DNA of 39,142 nucleotides from Candidatus Aminicenantota bacterium (GTDB lineage Bacteria; Acidobacteriota; Aminicenantia; Aminicenantales; Aminicenantaceae). The position numbers were made by a program, and so were the translations under genes. The stretch's first letter is position 1, and every line of letters begins with the position of its first letter. The notes under the pieces were generated by a model that was not told where the DNA came from, did no database searches, and saw only the letters and a list, made by a program, of their open reading frames with translations. This document shows positions 8,785 to 16,424 of this stretch, in pieces. The stretch covers positions 1-39,142 of the forward strand of contig JADHWO010000017.1 of NCBI GenBank assembly GCA_016783445.1, in the 5' to 3' direction.

Positions 8785-10547
8785 TTTTCTTCTTTGTCTT
8801 CTTCTTTTTTTATTTCTTCTTTTTTTATTTCTTCTTTTTCCGCTTCCTCTGTTTCTTCTTCTTCCTCTGTTTCTTCTTCTTCCTCTGTTTCTTCTTCTTC
8901 CTCTGTTTCTTCTTCTTCCTCTGTTTCTTCAATTTCAATCTCTTTTGTTTCCCTTTCTTCTTCCCTTTCTTCTTCCTCTTCTTCTTCGAATTCTTTGGAT
9001 TGAGCCTTTTCGATAATTTCATCTATCTCTTCCGGGGTTAGACCTGATGAAGGTTTAACTAATATCTTCTGGACCCTTCCTGCTTTTACATCCTTAGCGG
9101 AAACCTTAACAATTCCATCAGCATCTATATCAAAAGTTACATCAATTTGGGGAACCCCGCCTGGTGCAGGCTCGATTCCAACAAGATCAAATTTTGCCAA
9201 AGACATATTTCCAGAGGCTTTTTCACTCTCTCCCTGAAGAACATGGACCCGCACTCGCCTCTGGTTATGTCTTACAGTTGTAAAAGGCCTCTTCTTACTG
9301 GTTGGGATAGTTGTGTTTCTTTCGATTAATTTGATAAAAGTATCATTTTCTGTTTCTATTCCTAAGGATAGAGGAGTAACATCAAGAAGAACAACTGATT
9401 CCTCCATCTTATCTTTTAGAATCCCCGCCTGAACAGCTGCTCCTAAAGCCACGATTTCATCAGGATTAATGCTTTCTATTGGTTTTTTACCGAAAAAATC
9501 GGCTATCATTTTCTTAATCAAGGGCATTCGGGTTTGCCCTCCGACTAAAATAACCTCGTCGATATCTCCAGGATTCAATTTACTGTCCTGAATTGCACGT
9601 TCTACAAACGGAAACGTTTTAGCGATCAAGTCGTTCGCCAAACTCTCTAATAATTCTCTGGTGAGAGTTTTTTTAATATGCTTTGAACCATCTTGTTCAG
9701 ATCGAATAAAGGGGAGATGGATTTCGCTTTCAAGCGAAAAAGAAAGCTCTCGTTTTGCTTTCTCAGCGGCTTCTTTTATCCTCTGGCGGACTAATATATC
9801 CTGTGATAAATCAGTATTATGTTCCTTTTTGAATTCATCTATAAGCCAGTCAACAATTATATTGTCAATATCTTCTCCCCCCAGAAAAGAATTTCCATTA
9901 GTAGCTAAAACATGAAAAACGCCTTCGCTGATTTCCAATAAAGTAATATCAAAAGTTCCCCCTCCCATATCATAAACAGCAACAGTTGCGTTAATTTCTT
10001 TATTAAGTCCATAAGCCAGGCTTGCAGAAGTTGGTTCGTTTATAATCCTCAGTGTTTCTATGCCGGCGATTGTCGCTGCATCTTTAGTTGCTTTTCTCTG
10101 ATGGTCATCAAAGTTTGCAGGAACAGTAATTATGGCTTCAGTGACTTCCTCGCCAAAGAATGATTCAGCACATTCTTTCAAATAGCTTAAAATTTTCGCT
10201 GATATTTCCTGAGGACTAACCAATAAAGAATCTAGGGAGACCATTACATCGCCATTAGGCGCTTCTGATAACTTATAAGCCATTTTCTTTATTGTATCTT
10301 TCACTTCTTTTGAATCGAATTTTTTCCCTATGATTCTCTTGATAGACAACACAGTATTATTAGGATTGGTTGTGGCCTGCCTCAAGGCTAAATCTCCAAT
10401 CAGTTCTTCGTTATTACCAGGAAAACTTATAACAGAAGGCGTTGTTGGCAGACCATCCAGATTTGGGATGACTTTTGGCTGTCCTCCTTCGAGATAAGCC
10501 ATACAAGAATTTGTCGTTCCCAAGTCGATTCCGATAATACGCCCCAT
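8781..10547 (-). CDS. dnaK: Chaperone DnaK with acidic tail in place of the lid
   Basis: Hsp70 chaperone. The nucleotide-binding domain is intact: GIDLGTTNS at 6-14, [15 protein letters not shown] at 191-205, and the interdomain linker [12 protein letters not shown] at 385-396. The beta-sandwich substrate domain runs to about residue 503. After the first turns of the lid ([17 protein letters not shown], to 520) the sequence changes to Glu-rich low complexity to the end at 588. The roughly 100-residue helical lid of standard DnaK is therefore absent, although the protein is only about 50 residues shorter than usual. The EEVD-like terminus typical of other Hsp70s is not seen. It shares one base with the grpE stop (TAATG) and overlaps dnaJ. 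Another full-length DnaK may exist elsewhere in the genome. Confidence 0.95.
   Translation of the reverse strand: MGRIIGIDLGTTNSCMAYLEGGQPKVIPNLDGLPTTPSVISFPGNNEELIGDLALRQATTNPNNTVLSIKRIIGKKFDSKEVKDTIKKMAYKLSEAPNGDVMVSLDSLLVSPQEISAKILSYLKECAESFFGEEVTEAIITVPANFDDHQRKATKDAATIAGIETLRIINEPTSASLAYGLNKEINATVAVYDMGGGTFDITLLEISEGVFHVLATNGNSFLGGEDIDNIIVDWLIDEFKKEHNTDLSQDILVRQRIKEAAEKAKRELSFSLESEIHLPFIRSEQDGSKHIKKTLTRELLESLANDLIAKTFPFVERAIQDSKLNPGDIDEVILVGGQTRMPLIKKMIADFFGKKPIESINPDEIVALGAAVQAGILKDKMEESVVLLDVTPLSLGIETENDTFIKLIERNTTIPTSKKRPFTTVRHNQRRVRVHVLQGESEKASGNMSLAKFDLVGIEPAPGGVPQIDVTFDIDADGIVKVSAKDVKAGRVQKILVKPSSGLTPEEIDEIIEKAQSKEFEEEEEEEREEERETKEIEIEETEEEEETEEEEETEEEEETEEEEETEEAEKEEIKKEEIKKEEDKEEK
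8843..8930. repeat. 18-bp tandem repeat coding TEEEEE units in dnaK
   Basis: Nearly five uninterrupted copies of an 18-bp unit (plus strand CTTCCTCTGTTTCTTCTT), with starts at 8843, 8861, 8879, 8897 and 8915. On the coding strand each unit adds six residues (one Thr, five Glu) to the DnaK tail. In-frame units of identical sequence suggest length changes by replication slippage that keep the frame. Confidence 0.95.
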
Positions 10548-11161
10548 TATTTATTATCCTTTTTGGGAACCACGACTTTGACGAGAGCAGGACGAAGGAG
10601 TCTGTCATGAAGAGTATATCCTTTCTGCAATTCCTCAGTGACCTCGGGCTCTTCAACATCTTCAGACTCTTCTGTTATAAAGGCTTGATGCAAGCGGGGG
10701 TCAAACTTTTTATCTTCTGTCTCTACAGGCTCAACACCTTGTTTTTTTAAAAGATCCTGATACTGTTTATATATCATCTCAATGCCTTCTCGGAAACTCT
10801 TGCTACTTGCTTGATCCGTAGCTTCAAGAGCTCTCTCAAAATTGTCCAGAACAGTAAAAAGTTCTTTTAAAAATTCGGAAAGCGCATATTGATAAAATTC
10901 AGTCTTTTCCCGTGCCAGCCTTTTTCTCAAATTTTCCATATCAGCTACTTTTCTCAAGTTTTCTTCTCTCAGCCTAGCATTTTCCTTTTTGAGGAATCTG
11001 ACTTCTGATTCCCTTTTCTTCAGCTTGTCCTTTAAACTCTTGATAATGTTTTGACCCTGTTTAGGGATCTTTTTTTTCTCGACTATAAATTCTATTTCTG
11101 CTTCATCCTCCAGTTCTTTTTTCTTTTTCTGTAATGGTTTTGTTTCAGCTTTTTTTACCAT
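10547..11161 (-). CDS. grpE: Nucleotide exchange factor GrpE
   Basis: Releases ADP from DnaK. The first about 45 residues are Lys/Glu-rich, followed by a long coiled coil (about 45-110) containing MENLRKRLAREK. The beta domain that contacts DnaK ends with TLHDRLLRPALVKVVVPK. Length 204 is normal. It lies between hrcA (9 bases upstream) and dnaK (stop and start share a base), the classical hrcA-grpE-dnaK-dnaJ order. Confidence 0.95.
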   Translation of the reverse strand: MVKKAETKPLQKKKKELEDEAEIEFIVEKKKIPKQGQNIIKSLKDKLKKRESEVRFLKKENARLREENLRKVADMENLRKRLAREKTEFYQYALSEFLKELFTVLDNFERALEATDQASSKSFREGIEMIYKQYQDLLKKQGVEPVETEDKKFDPRLHQAFITEESEDVEEPEVTEELQKGYTLHDRLLRPALVKVVVPKKDNK

Positions 11162-11170
11162 CTTGCCTCC

Positions 11171-12214
11171 CTACTGAATGTAACTTATTGTTTGGCTTAA
11201 CTGTTTTGCAACAGAATCCACCAATGGAATGATCTTTTTATACTGAATTCTTTTCGGCCCAATTATACCTAAGGATCCCAAAACCTGGCTGTGGTATCCA
11301 TAGTGGGAAAGCACCAGGGAGCAATCTGAGATATCAGGAACATTTAATTCAGAACCGATCAATACTTTCACCCTGTCAAGGCTGATAAAATCAGAGAGAA
11401 GCTTAGCGAGTTTCGACTTCTCTTCAAAATTTTGAAAAAGTGCCTTTAACTTATCCATATCAAAAAGCTCATGTTTTTCCAAAAGCTTTGGTGCTCCCTG
11501 TAAAAAGATCTGCCCTCTTAACTCTTCTTGAGACATATAAGTCTTGAGAAGAGAAATCAATTTATTAATTACGGCTTCATATCTTATCTTATATCTTGGA
11601 AGTTCCTGGAGAAGATAATTACGAACAAAAAGAAAATTCTTCCCTTTGAAGCTTTGGTTGATATAATGAGCGGCTTTATCAAGCTCCTCTTGTGTAAAAT
11701 ATGTATTTGTTTGGACAATTTCAGTTAAAACAAAGTTCGAAGAACTAAGTAAAATAATCATAACCTTGTCTTCGGATATACTGATAAAACGGACATGATG
11801 AAAGTTTATCCTTGAGATCCTCGGAGGAAGAACAAATCCTAAATTATCCGAATATTCAGCTAAAGTCTTAGATACCTGGTTAAGGAGAGTATTAATATCC
11901 CCTTTAACATTGGAAAAACCTTCTGTTATAAAATCAATGTGCTTTTCTGGAATAATGGTCTCTTCAAGCAGGCTGTTAGCATAAAACCTCAAACCCTTGT
12001 CTGTTGGGACACGACCTGCTGATGTGTGAGGCTGAGAAAGAAAACCATGTTCTTCTAGCTTTTTCATTATATTTCTCGCTGTGGCTGGGGAAATAGACAC
12101 AGGGCTTCTGTGGGAAATAACTGCAGAGCTTACGGGTTTTCCGATCTTTAAATAGTTTTCGACGATTAAGTTAAGAATCTGCGTGTCTTTTTCTTTTAAA
12201 ACACGAGCTTGCAT
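11171..12214 (-). CDS. hrcA: Heat-inducible transcription repressor HrcA
   Basis: Repressor that in other bacteria binds the CIRCE operator and depends on GroEL for activity. The N-terminal winged helix (about 1-75) includes ISPATARNIMKKLEEHGFL and the wing QPHTSAGRVPTDKGLRFY, both hallmark HrcA motifs. A GAF-like domain and dimerisation part follow; 347 residues is full length. A GGAG site lies 9 bases before ATG. It is the first gene of the heat-shock operon. No CIRCE (TTAGCACTC-N9-GAGTGCTAA) is visible in the 390 bases upstream. Confidence 0.95.
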   Translation of the reverse strand: MQARVLKEKDTQILNLIVENYLKIGKPVSSAVISHRSPVSISPATARNIMKKLEEHGFLSQPHTSAGRVPTDKGLRFYANSLLEETIIPEKHIDFITEGFSNVKGDINTLLNQVSKTLAEYSDNLGFVLPPRISRINFHHVRFISISEDKVMIILLSSSNFVLTEIVQTNTYFTQEELDKAAHYINQSFKGKNFLFVRNYLLQELPRYKIRYEAVINKLISLLKTYMSQEELRGQIFLQGAPKLLEKHELFDMDKLKALFQNFEEKSKLAKLLSDFISLDRVKVLIGSELNVPDISDCSLVLSHYGYHSQVLGSLGIIGPKRIQYKKIIPLVDSVAKQLSQTISYIQ

Positions 12215-12231
12215 GAATTTTCTCCAAAAAA

Positions 12232-12261
12232 TTTATAGCATTAAACCTTAAATTTTGTCAA
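12232..12261 (-). promoter_or_regulatory. Possible sigma-70 promoter of the hrcA operon
   Basis: On the minus strand there is a -35 TTGACA (12256-12261), an 18-base spacer and TATAAA (12232-12237) preceded by TGC, like an extended -10. The predicted start would fall near 12225, only about ten bases before the hrcA ATG and at its GGAG. That very short leader lowers confidence. Confidence 0.45.
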
Positions 12262-12327
12262 ATCAATTACTGGGATTTGACCTTATAAACTCAAAATAAA
12301 TATAAAATGAGGATGATTATTAATTCT

Positions 12328-12583
12328 GTAGGGATTTGATGAATCAAATCCGTTAACTGATTATACAAATGTAAATAATCTATTTAAAAAAATAGTGGGT
12401 TTGATAAATCAAACCCCTACAGATGAATCAACCCACTACGTTAAAAGCGGGACTGCCGCGCTTCGAGTGTAGTGACATTCTTAGAGGTGGGATTGATAAA
12501 TCAAACCCCCACCAGATGAATCAAGCCCCTACTCTACAATCTTTCTAAATTAGGTTTGATGAATCAAGCCCCTACAATAGTGG
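12328..12583. repeat. Cluster of TTTGAT/ATCAAA palindromic repeats
   Basis: The hrcA-amrB gap holds several degenerate copies of one palindrome. GGATTTGAT-GA-ATCAAATCC lies at 12332-12351 and GGGTTTGAT-AA-ATCAAACCC at 12397-12416. A GGTGGG..CCCACC version lies around 12486-12513 and a GATGAATCAAGCCCCTAC version near 12563-12581. Half copies (GATGAATCAA) sit between them. CCCCTAC follows most units, so they share more than the palindrome. No coding frame is seen. They may be REP-like repeats acting as transcript ends for amrB. Confidence 0.8.
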
Positions 12584-12600
12584 GATAATGGCAAAAAATT

Positions 12601-13407
12601 TTAGCTTATCCTTATCCCTGCATAACCAACAACTTTTTTATAATTTCCTGTTGTGTCTCCTGAAGTCTGGTACTTAATAAGGGTTGCTTTTTTTGCCCCC
12701 AATTCTTTTGAGGCAACAATGGCTGATGTAGTAGGCTGAAAACCACACATACTGATATCTTCATTTTGTACAGTATCATGAAGTCCCTTAGCATCAAGCT
12801 GAAGTATCTTATCGATCGCTAAAAAATCCTTTTTTTTAGCCACGTCCTGCTGCACATAATGGCTCATATCCGTACTGGCTACAATCATCACCTCCTTATC
12901 GAACTCTTTAATACCCATGGAAATGGCTTTCCCCAGCTCTTCCAGTTCCTCATAAGAGCTGTAATAGGAAATAAGGATAGGAACAATTGTGATATCCTCC
13001 TTGAAATACTGGATAAAAGGGAGCTGGACTTCAAGAGAATGTTCGTTTAAATGGGCTTCATAATCTTCTGTAACAAGAGAAGTAAACTTCGTAATAAGCT
13101 CTGCCAGGCGGGATTCAACCTGGATATGACCTAATGGGGTTTCCCACACCCCTTCTTTCATTATAGCTATACGGCACTGGATAGCTCTGTGGCTAGGTCC
13201 AAGGATAATGAAATGATCTGGAAGCTTAACTGATGAAAAAACAGCTCCAGCAACAGGTCCAGAGTACTCAAATCCAGCATGAGGGGAGATAACACAAATA
13301 GCCTTTTCTTTTTTAACTTCCACATCTACCATTCTCTCTACTGTTTTTCTAATATCCTCTGCTCTACCGGGATAAAAAGCTCCACTCACTGCAGGTTTTC
13401 GTCTCAA
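12601..13407 (-). CDS. amrB: MEMO1-family protein (AmmeMemoRadiSam system protein B)
   Basis: Full-length (268 residues) member of the MEMO/class III dioxygenase-like family. Candidate metal-site residues by comparison with the family are H43 (SPHAGFEYSG), H73 (ILGPSHR), H183 (STDMSHY) and C221 (SMCGFQP); the EHSLEVQLPF signature is at 122-131. In prokaryotes the gene usually travels with an AMMECR1 protein and a radical SAM enzyme. Neither is in this window, so it is an orphan here. The exact reaction is not established for bacteria. It lies 49 bases downstream of the saccharopine dehydrogenase gene, possibly in the same transcript. Confidence 0.9.
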   Translation of the reverse strand: MRRKPAVSGAFYPGRAEDIRKTVERMVDVEVKKEKAICVISPHAGFEYSGPVAGAVFSSVKLPDHFIILGPSHRAIQCRIAIMKEGVWETPLGHIQVESRLAELITKFTSLVTEDYEAHLNEHSLEVQLPFIQYFKEDITIVPILISYYSSYEELEELGKAISMGIKEFDKEVMIVASTDMSHYVQQDVAKKKDFLAIDKILQLDAKGLHDTVQNEDISMCGFQPTTSAIVASKELGAKKATLIKYQTSGDTTGNYKKVVGYAGIRIS

Positions 13408-13456
13408 ATTATCCTCCCAGATTAAAGATAGGCGTCTAATTTCTCTTTGTCAAATT

Positions 13457-14779
13457 TTATATGTCTTCCTTTTTTTCTTTAAAGGTTATCCCCAGCTCTT
13501 TTAACTCTCGAAGAACAGGTGTATAAATCTCAGGAATAACTGGAATATGCACCCCTGTTATCTTTATACCTCCCTCTAAAATGAGCCTTGTACAAATAGC
13601 AGCGGGCAAGCCTACTGTTCTGGCCATGGAAGTATCCCCATGAGGGATGCCAAAATCGATCAGTGTTGAAGTGATTTTTTCTTTTTTATCTCCAGGCAAG
13701 GAAGCTTCAAACTGATGCTGGAGTATGATCATATCCCTCTCCCCTTCTTCGTATTGGAGCTTCTCCAGCATCTTAACACCAAGAATATCTAAAGCCGACC
13801 CTTTTGATACAGGTAGAGGTTCTTCACTCAATAGACCAAGCCATTCGAACCTCTTGATAACATCCGAGCCTTTCTCAATATCTAAATAGACACTCAGGGC
13901 TTTATTGATGTCTTTTTCGGCAGGATTTTTCATTAAATCTCTGATAAGGTCTTTGTATGTTAATCCAGTACAATCCTTTTCAACTTCATCCAAGAATCCT
14001 AAATCAACAAGTTTCTTAATGGTTGAACACCATCCTTTATTTCTTAGTGTTCCACGAAGAATGGTTTTTGTGGATTGAATCCCGTAGAGCTGGATATAGG
14101 GAAGAGAATTTCGATTAGGGTATCCTTCAAAGTCGCCAAGCTCTTCGATATTGATAGTCGAATAATTTTCAAAAAGATTTTCAGATGGAATAAATATCTG
14201 CTGTCCGTCTTTTAGATATTGGGCTGAGTTTTTCCCTGCAAGAAGGACACCTAGAGGACTCCATGAGAATTTATATCCAAACGGATTAGTGTTCGCTTCT
14301 GGAGCAGGCAAACCTCCACAAAATGAAATAAAACTTAATATTTCTCCTCCCCTTTCTTCGACTTCATGAATAATTCTTTTGGCTTCCATATGATCGATTC
14401 CAGGGTCCAAGCCTACTTCATTGAGAATTAAAATCCCGGCTTTTTTTGCTTCTGTGTCCAGACTATTTATAACATCGCTTACATAAGAGGTGGTAACCAT
14501 ATTTTTTTTGAAATCAATACAGTATTTGGCGACCTTAGGATGAAAAGCATAAGGAACCATACTAATAACAATATCTGTTCCTGCTATTTCATTTTTTAAG
14601 CCTTCCTCATCCTTGAGATTTAACTCTTTAGCCATTCCCTGGGGATGATTGTCAATGAGCTTGATTGCCTTACTGACGGTCCGGCTAGCGACTACAACTT
14701 CAAAATCTGGCTGGTCAAGGAGATACCTGACCAATGGTTTTGCAACAAGGCCAGCACCAAGAATTAATACTTTTTTCAT
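13457..14779 (-). CDS. Saccharopine dehydrogenase (SDH part of a split LKR/SDH)
   Basis: Oxidises saccharopine to glutamate and 2-aminoadipate semialdehyde. The Rossmann start KKVLILGAGLVAKPLVRYLL binds NAD(P). The later segments GLDPGIDHMEAKR, FCGGLPAPEANTNPFGYKFS (two stretches about 15 residues apart) and RGTLRNKGW closely match, from memory, the SDH half of the animal/plant bifunctional enzyme AASS. Length 440 equals that half. It follows the LKR-like gene by 21 bases in the order LKR then SDH, the same order as the domains in the fused enzyme. Carboxynorspermidine synthase, a relative, is less likely given this partner. Confidence 0.88.
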   Translation of the reverse strand: MKKVLILGAGLVAKPLVRYLLDQPDFEVVVASRTVSKAIKLIDNHPQGMAKELNLKDEEGLKNEIAGTDIVISMVPYAFHPKVAKYCIDFKKNMVTTSYVSDVINSLDTEAKKAGILILNEVGLDPGIDHMEAKRIIHEVEERGGEILSFISFCGGLPAPEANTNPFGYKFSWSPLGVLLAGKNSAQYLKDGQQIFIPSENLFENYSTINIEELGDFEGYPNRNSLPYIQLYGIQSTKTILRGTLRNKGWCSTIKKLVDLGFLDEVEKDCTGLTYKDLIRDLMKNPAEKDINKALSVYLDIEKGSDVIKRFEWLGLLSEEPLPVSKGSALDILGVKMLEKLQYEEGERDMIILQHQFEASLPGDKKEKITSTLIDFGIPHGDTSMARTVGLPAAICTRLILEGGIKITGVHIPVIPEIYTPVLRELKELGITFKEKKEDI

Positions 14780-14800
14780 AATTAAATTTTCCTCCTGAGT

Positions 14801-16114
14801 TTATTTGATAAATTCCTTCATATATTCATAATCCCGGGTAAACTTGCCTCGGAAAAGAATAACAGCCTTCTTGACATCAGGTGGAAGATAACAGTCCTCA
14901 AACTCACCATCAAAGTTTGCTCTTGCAATAGCAGGTACATATGGCTTGAGCGCTCTGCTGAAATATATTGAGGACTCAAGAGAGAGCTCAGCTGGCAAAT
15001 TATCTATAGCCATTATTACTGGTCCTCTGCCTTCGACTCCATCTCTTGTTTTATCTTTTTCAGGCTCGTAAACAAAAACAGGGATTTCAGGGGTTGTTGC
15101 GCGGACTGTACACTCCACAGAACCTTCAATATCACACGAGATGTCTCCGATAATTCGCAAACGCGGTTTATTGTCCATCCTGTAAAGTTGATTCAAGTTT
15201 CTTTTTGTTACAAATCTCGGATATTTGGGCGTCCAGAATAAACAATTTATAAGGATAGTAAGGTAAGGAAGATAAGAATCAAAGACCGACTTATATTTTT
15301 CGGGAAAATCGTAGTAATCCTGGAGATCAAATTTTTGATCCGTTTTTATTGGCTTGACCATGTGTTCTTCTTTAAAGACAACTTTATAAACCCTGTTGGC
15401 TGAATAATTTTTATCCATAAAAAAAGAATCGATTTTCTCAGCAGAAATGTCTTCAAGAGGCAATAGATTAAATATTTCCTGGGCTCCCTTTGAAACGTAA
15501 CCATATCCTGCAAAACCACAGAACAATGGAACCAGCGAGGGATCAAGGCCTTTTTCGTGTATTTGCCATCCGACCTTTTCTATTTCCTCTTTGGCCTCGG
15601 TTAGACTTCCATATTGATATGCCTGTTTAATTTGCGAGAAAGGATTTTCCTTTTTTTCATAATTCAGCCTCTGTCCTAAAGCCCATAGACTATCAATCAT
15701 TCCTGCCTGGCCAGCCTGTTTTCCAAAAAACAACTGCCTCTGTCCTTGCTCATTGACAATTTTCTCATAATCAATCAAGGTACATTTAAGGTCTATCATC
15801 CTCTGAAGCATTGGCATATTGTGGGATTGGCCCTTTGTTGTATGAGAGAAAAACACATAAACCTTTTCTTGATTTAATAGATTATTGGGGATCTCCTTAA
15901 TTGCAAAAACTATCGAACAAGGAATGATATCCTCTTCAATCCTAGCACCTTCTTGAAGATAATCTTTGTCTGGAATAATACGGACCTGGGATGGCTGAAT
16001 CCATATTTCAAGTGGATGTTTCTGAATAATTTCCCGTACATGGGAAGGGATAAGAGGAACTCTTTTTTCCCATGGGTTTTTATCTTCCCGTCGAATCCCA
16101 ACTATGGCTTTCAT
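14801..16114 (-). CDS. Lysine-ketoglutarate reductase-like protein (LKR part)
   Basis: Probable first enzyme of the saccharopine route: condenses lysine and 2-oxoglutarate to saccharopine with NAD(P)H. The N-terminus (KAIVGIRREDKNPWEKRVPL) is the alanine dehydrogenase/PNT N-domain form found in LKR, with KRVPL in the substrate loop. GKQAGQAGMIDSLWALGQRL follows at the middle, then YRMDNKPRLRIIGDISCDIEGSVE, which matches the C-domain end of the family (positions about 300-340). 437 residues equals the LKR half of AASS. Promoter-like boxes lie upstream. Alone it could be mistaken for alanine dehydrogenase, but the adjoining SDH gene argues for lysine breakdown. Confidence 0.85.
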   Translation of the reverse strand: MKAIVGIRREDKNPWEKRVPLIPSHVREIIQKHPLEIWIQPSQVRIIPDKDYLQEGARIEEDIIPCSIVFAIKEIPNNLLNQEKVYVFFSHTTKGQSHNMPMLQRMIDLKCTLIDYEKIVNEQGQRQLFFGKQAGQAGMIDSLWALGQRLNYEKKENPFSQIKQAYQYGSLTEAKEEIEKVGWQIHEKGLDPSLVPLFCGFAGYGYVSKGAQEIFNLLPLEDISAEKIDSFFMDKNYSANRVYKVVFKEEHMVKPIKTDQKFDLQDYYDFPEKYKSVFDSYLPYLTILINCLFWTPKYPRFVTKRNLNQLYRMDNKPRLRIIGDISCDIEGSVECTVRATTPEIPVFVYEPEKDKTRDGVEGRGPVIMAIDNLPAELSLESSIYFSRALKPYVPAIARANFDGEFEDCYLPPDVKKAVILFRGKFTRDYEYMKEFIK

Positions 16115-16142
16115 GCCTTAAATCATCCATTTAAGTTTCAAG

Positions 16143-16171
16143 ATTATTGCACAAATATCCTACCCAGTCAA
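16143..16171 (-). promoter_or_regulatory. Sigma-70-like promoter for the LKR-SDH operon
   Basis: Minus strand: -35 TTGACT (16166-16171), 17-base spacer, -10 AATAAT (16143-16148). Transcription would start about 22 bases before the LKR ATG. The -35 lies immediately beside family A element copy 2. Confidence 0.5.
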
Positions 16172-16177
16172 CAAACG

Positions 16178-16377
16178 ATAAGCATCCTTATTTCCGTGAC
16201 AATTTCTTTGGAAGTCAGACAATCTGGTTAGGAAGCCATCCGGAGGCGAGCGGGCATGGTTTCTCAAAGAGGAGAGCGAGCCGAGGAATAAGTGGATTTT
16301 CCTCGCTGGGGAAAATACACGGGCTGACGAATCAGTTTGCCTGACTGTTTCTTTATCACGGAAATAAAGATGATTCC
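16178..16377 (+). mobile_element. 200-bp foldback element, family A copy 2
   Basis: Same element as at 5730 and 33012 and in the same orientation. Ends ATAAGCATCCTTATTTCC and GGAAATAAAGATGATTCC are inverted; the terminal base and the right end are mutated. No 9-bp direct duplication is visible. It lies between divergent LKR and cysS genes. Flanking it on both sides is the 10-bp inverted pair AGTCAACAAA (16166-16175) and TTTGTTGACT (16383-16392), which carries the two -35 boxes. Confidence 0.85.
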
Positions 16378-16386
16378 CTTTTTTTG

Positions 16387-16415
16387 TTGACTCAGTTGTT
16401 TGTTATCTTTAATAA
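16387..16415 (+). promoter_or_regulatory. Sigma-70-like promoter for cysS
   Basis: TTGACT (16387-16392), 17-base spacer, TAATAA (16410-16415). The expected start is near 16422, within a few bases of the cysS ATG at 16425, and no Shine-Dalgarno sequence precedes that ATG, so the mRNA may be leaderless. Confidence 0.45.
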
Positions 16416-16424
16416 TATGTTATC

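Noticed and set aside
8794-9003. Ser-rich frame opposite dnaK
   Set aside because: It is only the complement of the Glu-rich repeat of dnaK.
12328-12583. CRISPR array
   Set aside because: Repeats are short, degenerate palindromes with irregular spacing and no uniform spacers; no cas genes are present.
16147-16344. 65-codon frame in the LKR-cysS gap
   Set aside because: Same element sequence as above; no ribosome site and no conservation as protein.
16169-16386. Target duplication around family A copy 2
   Set aside because: The 9 bases on each side do not match as direct repeats; the neighbouring match is inverted.
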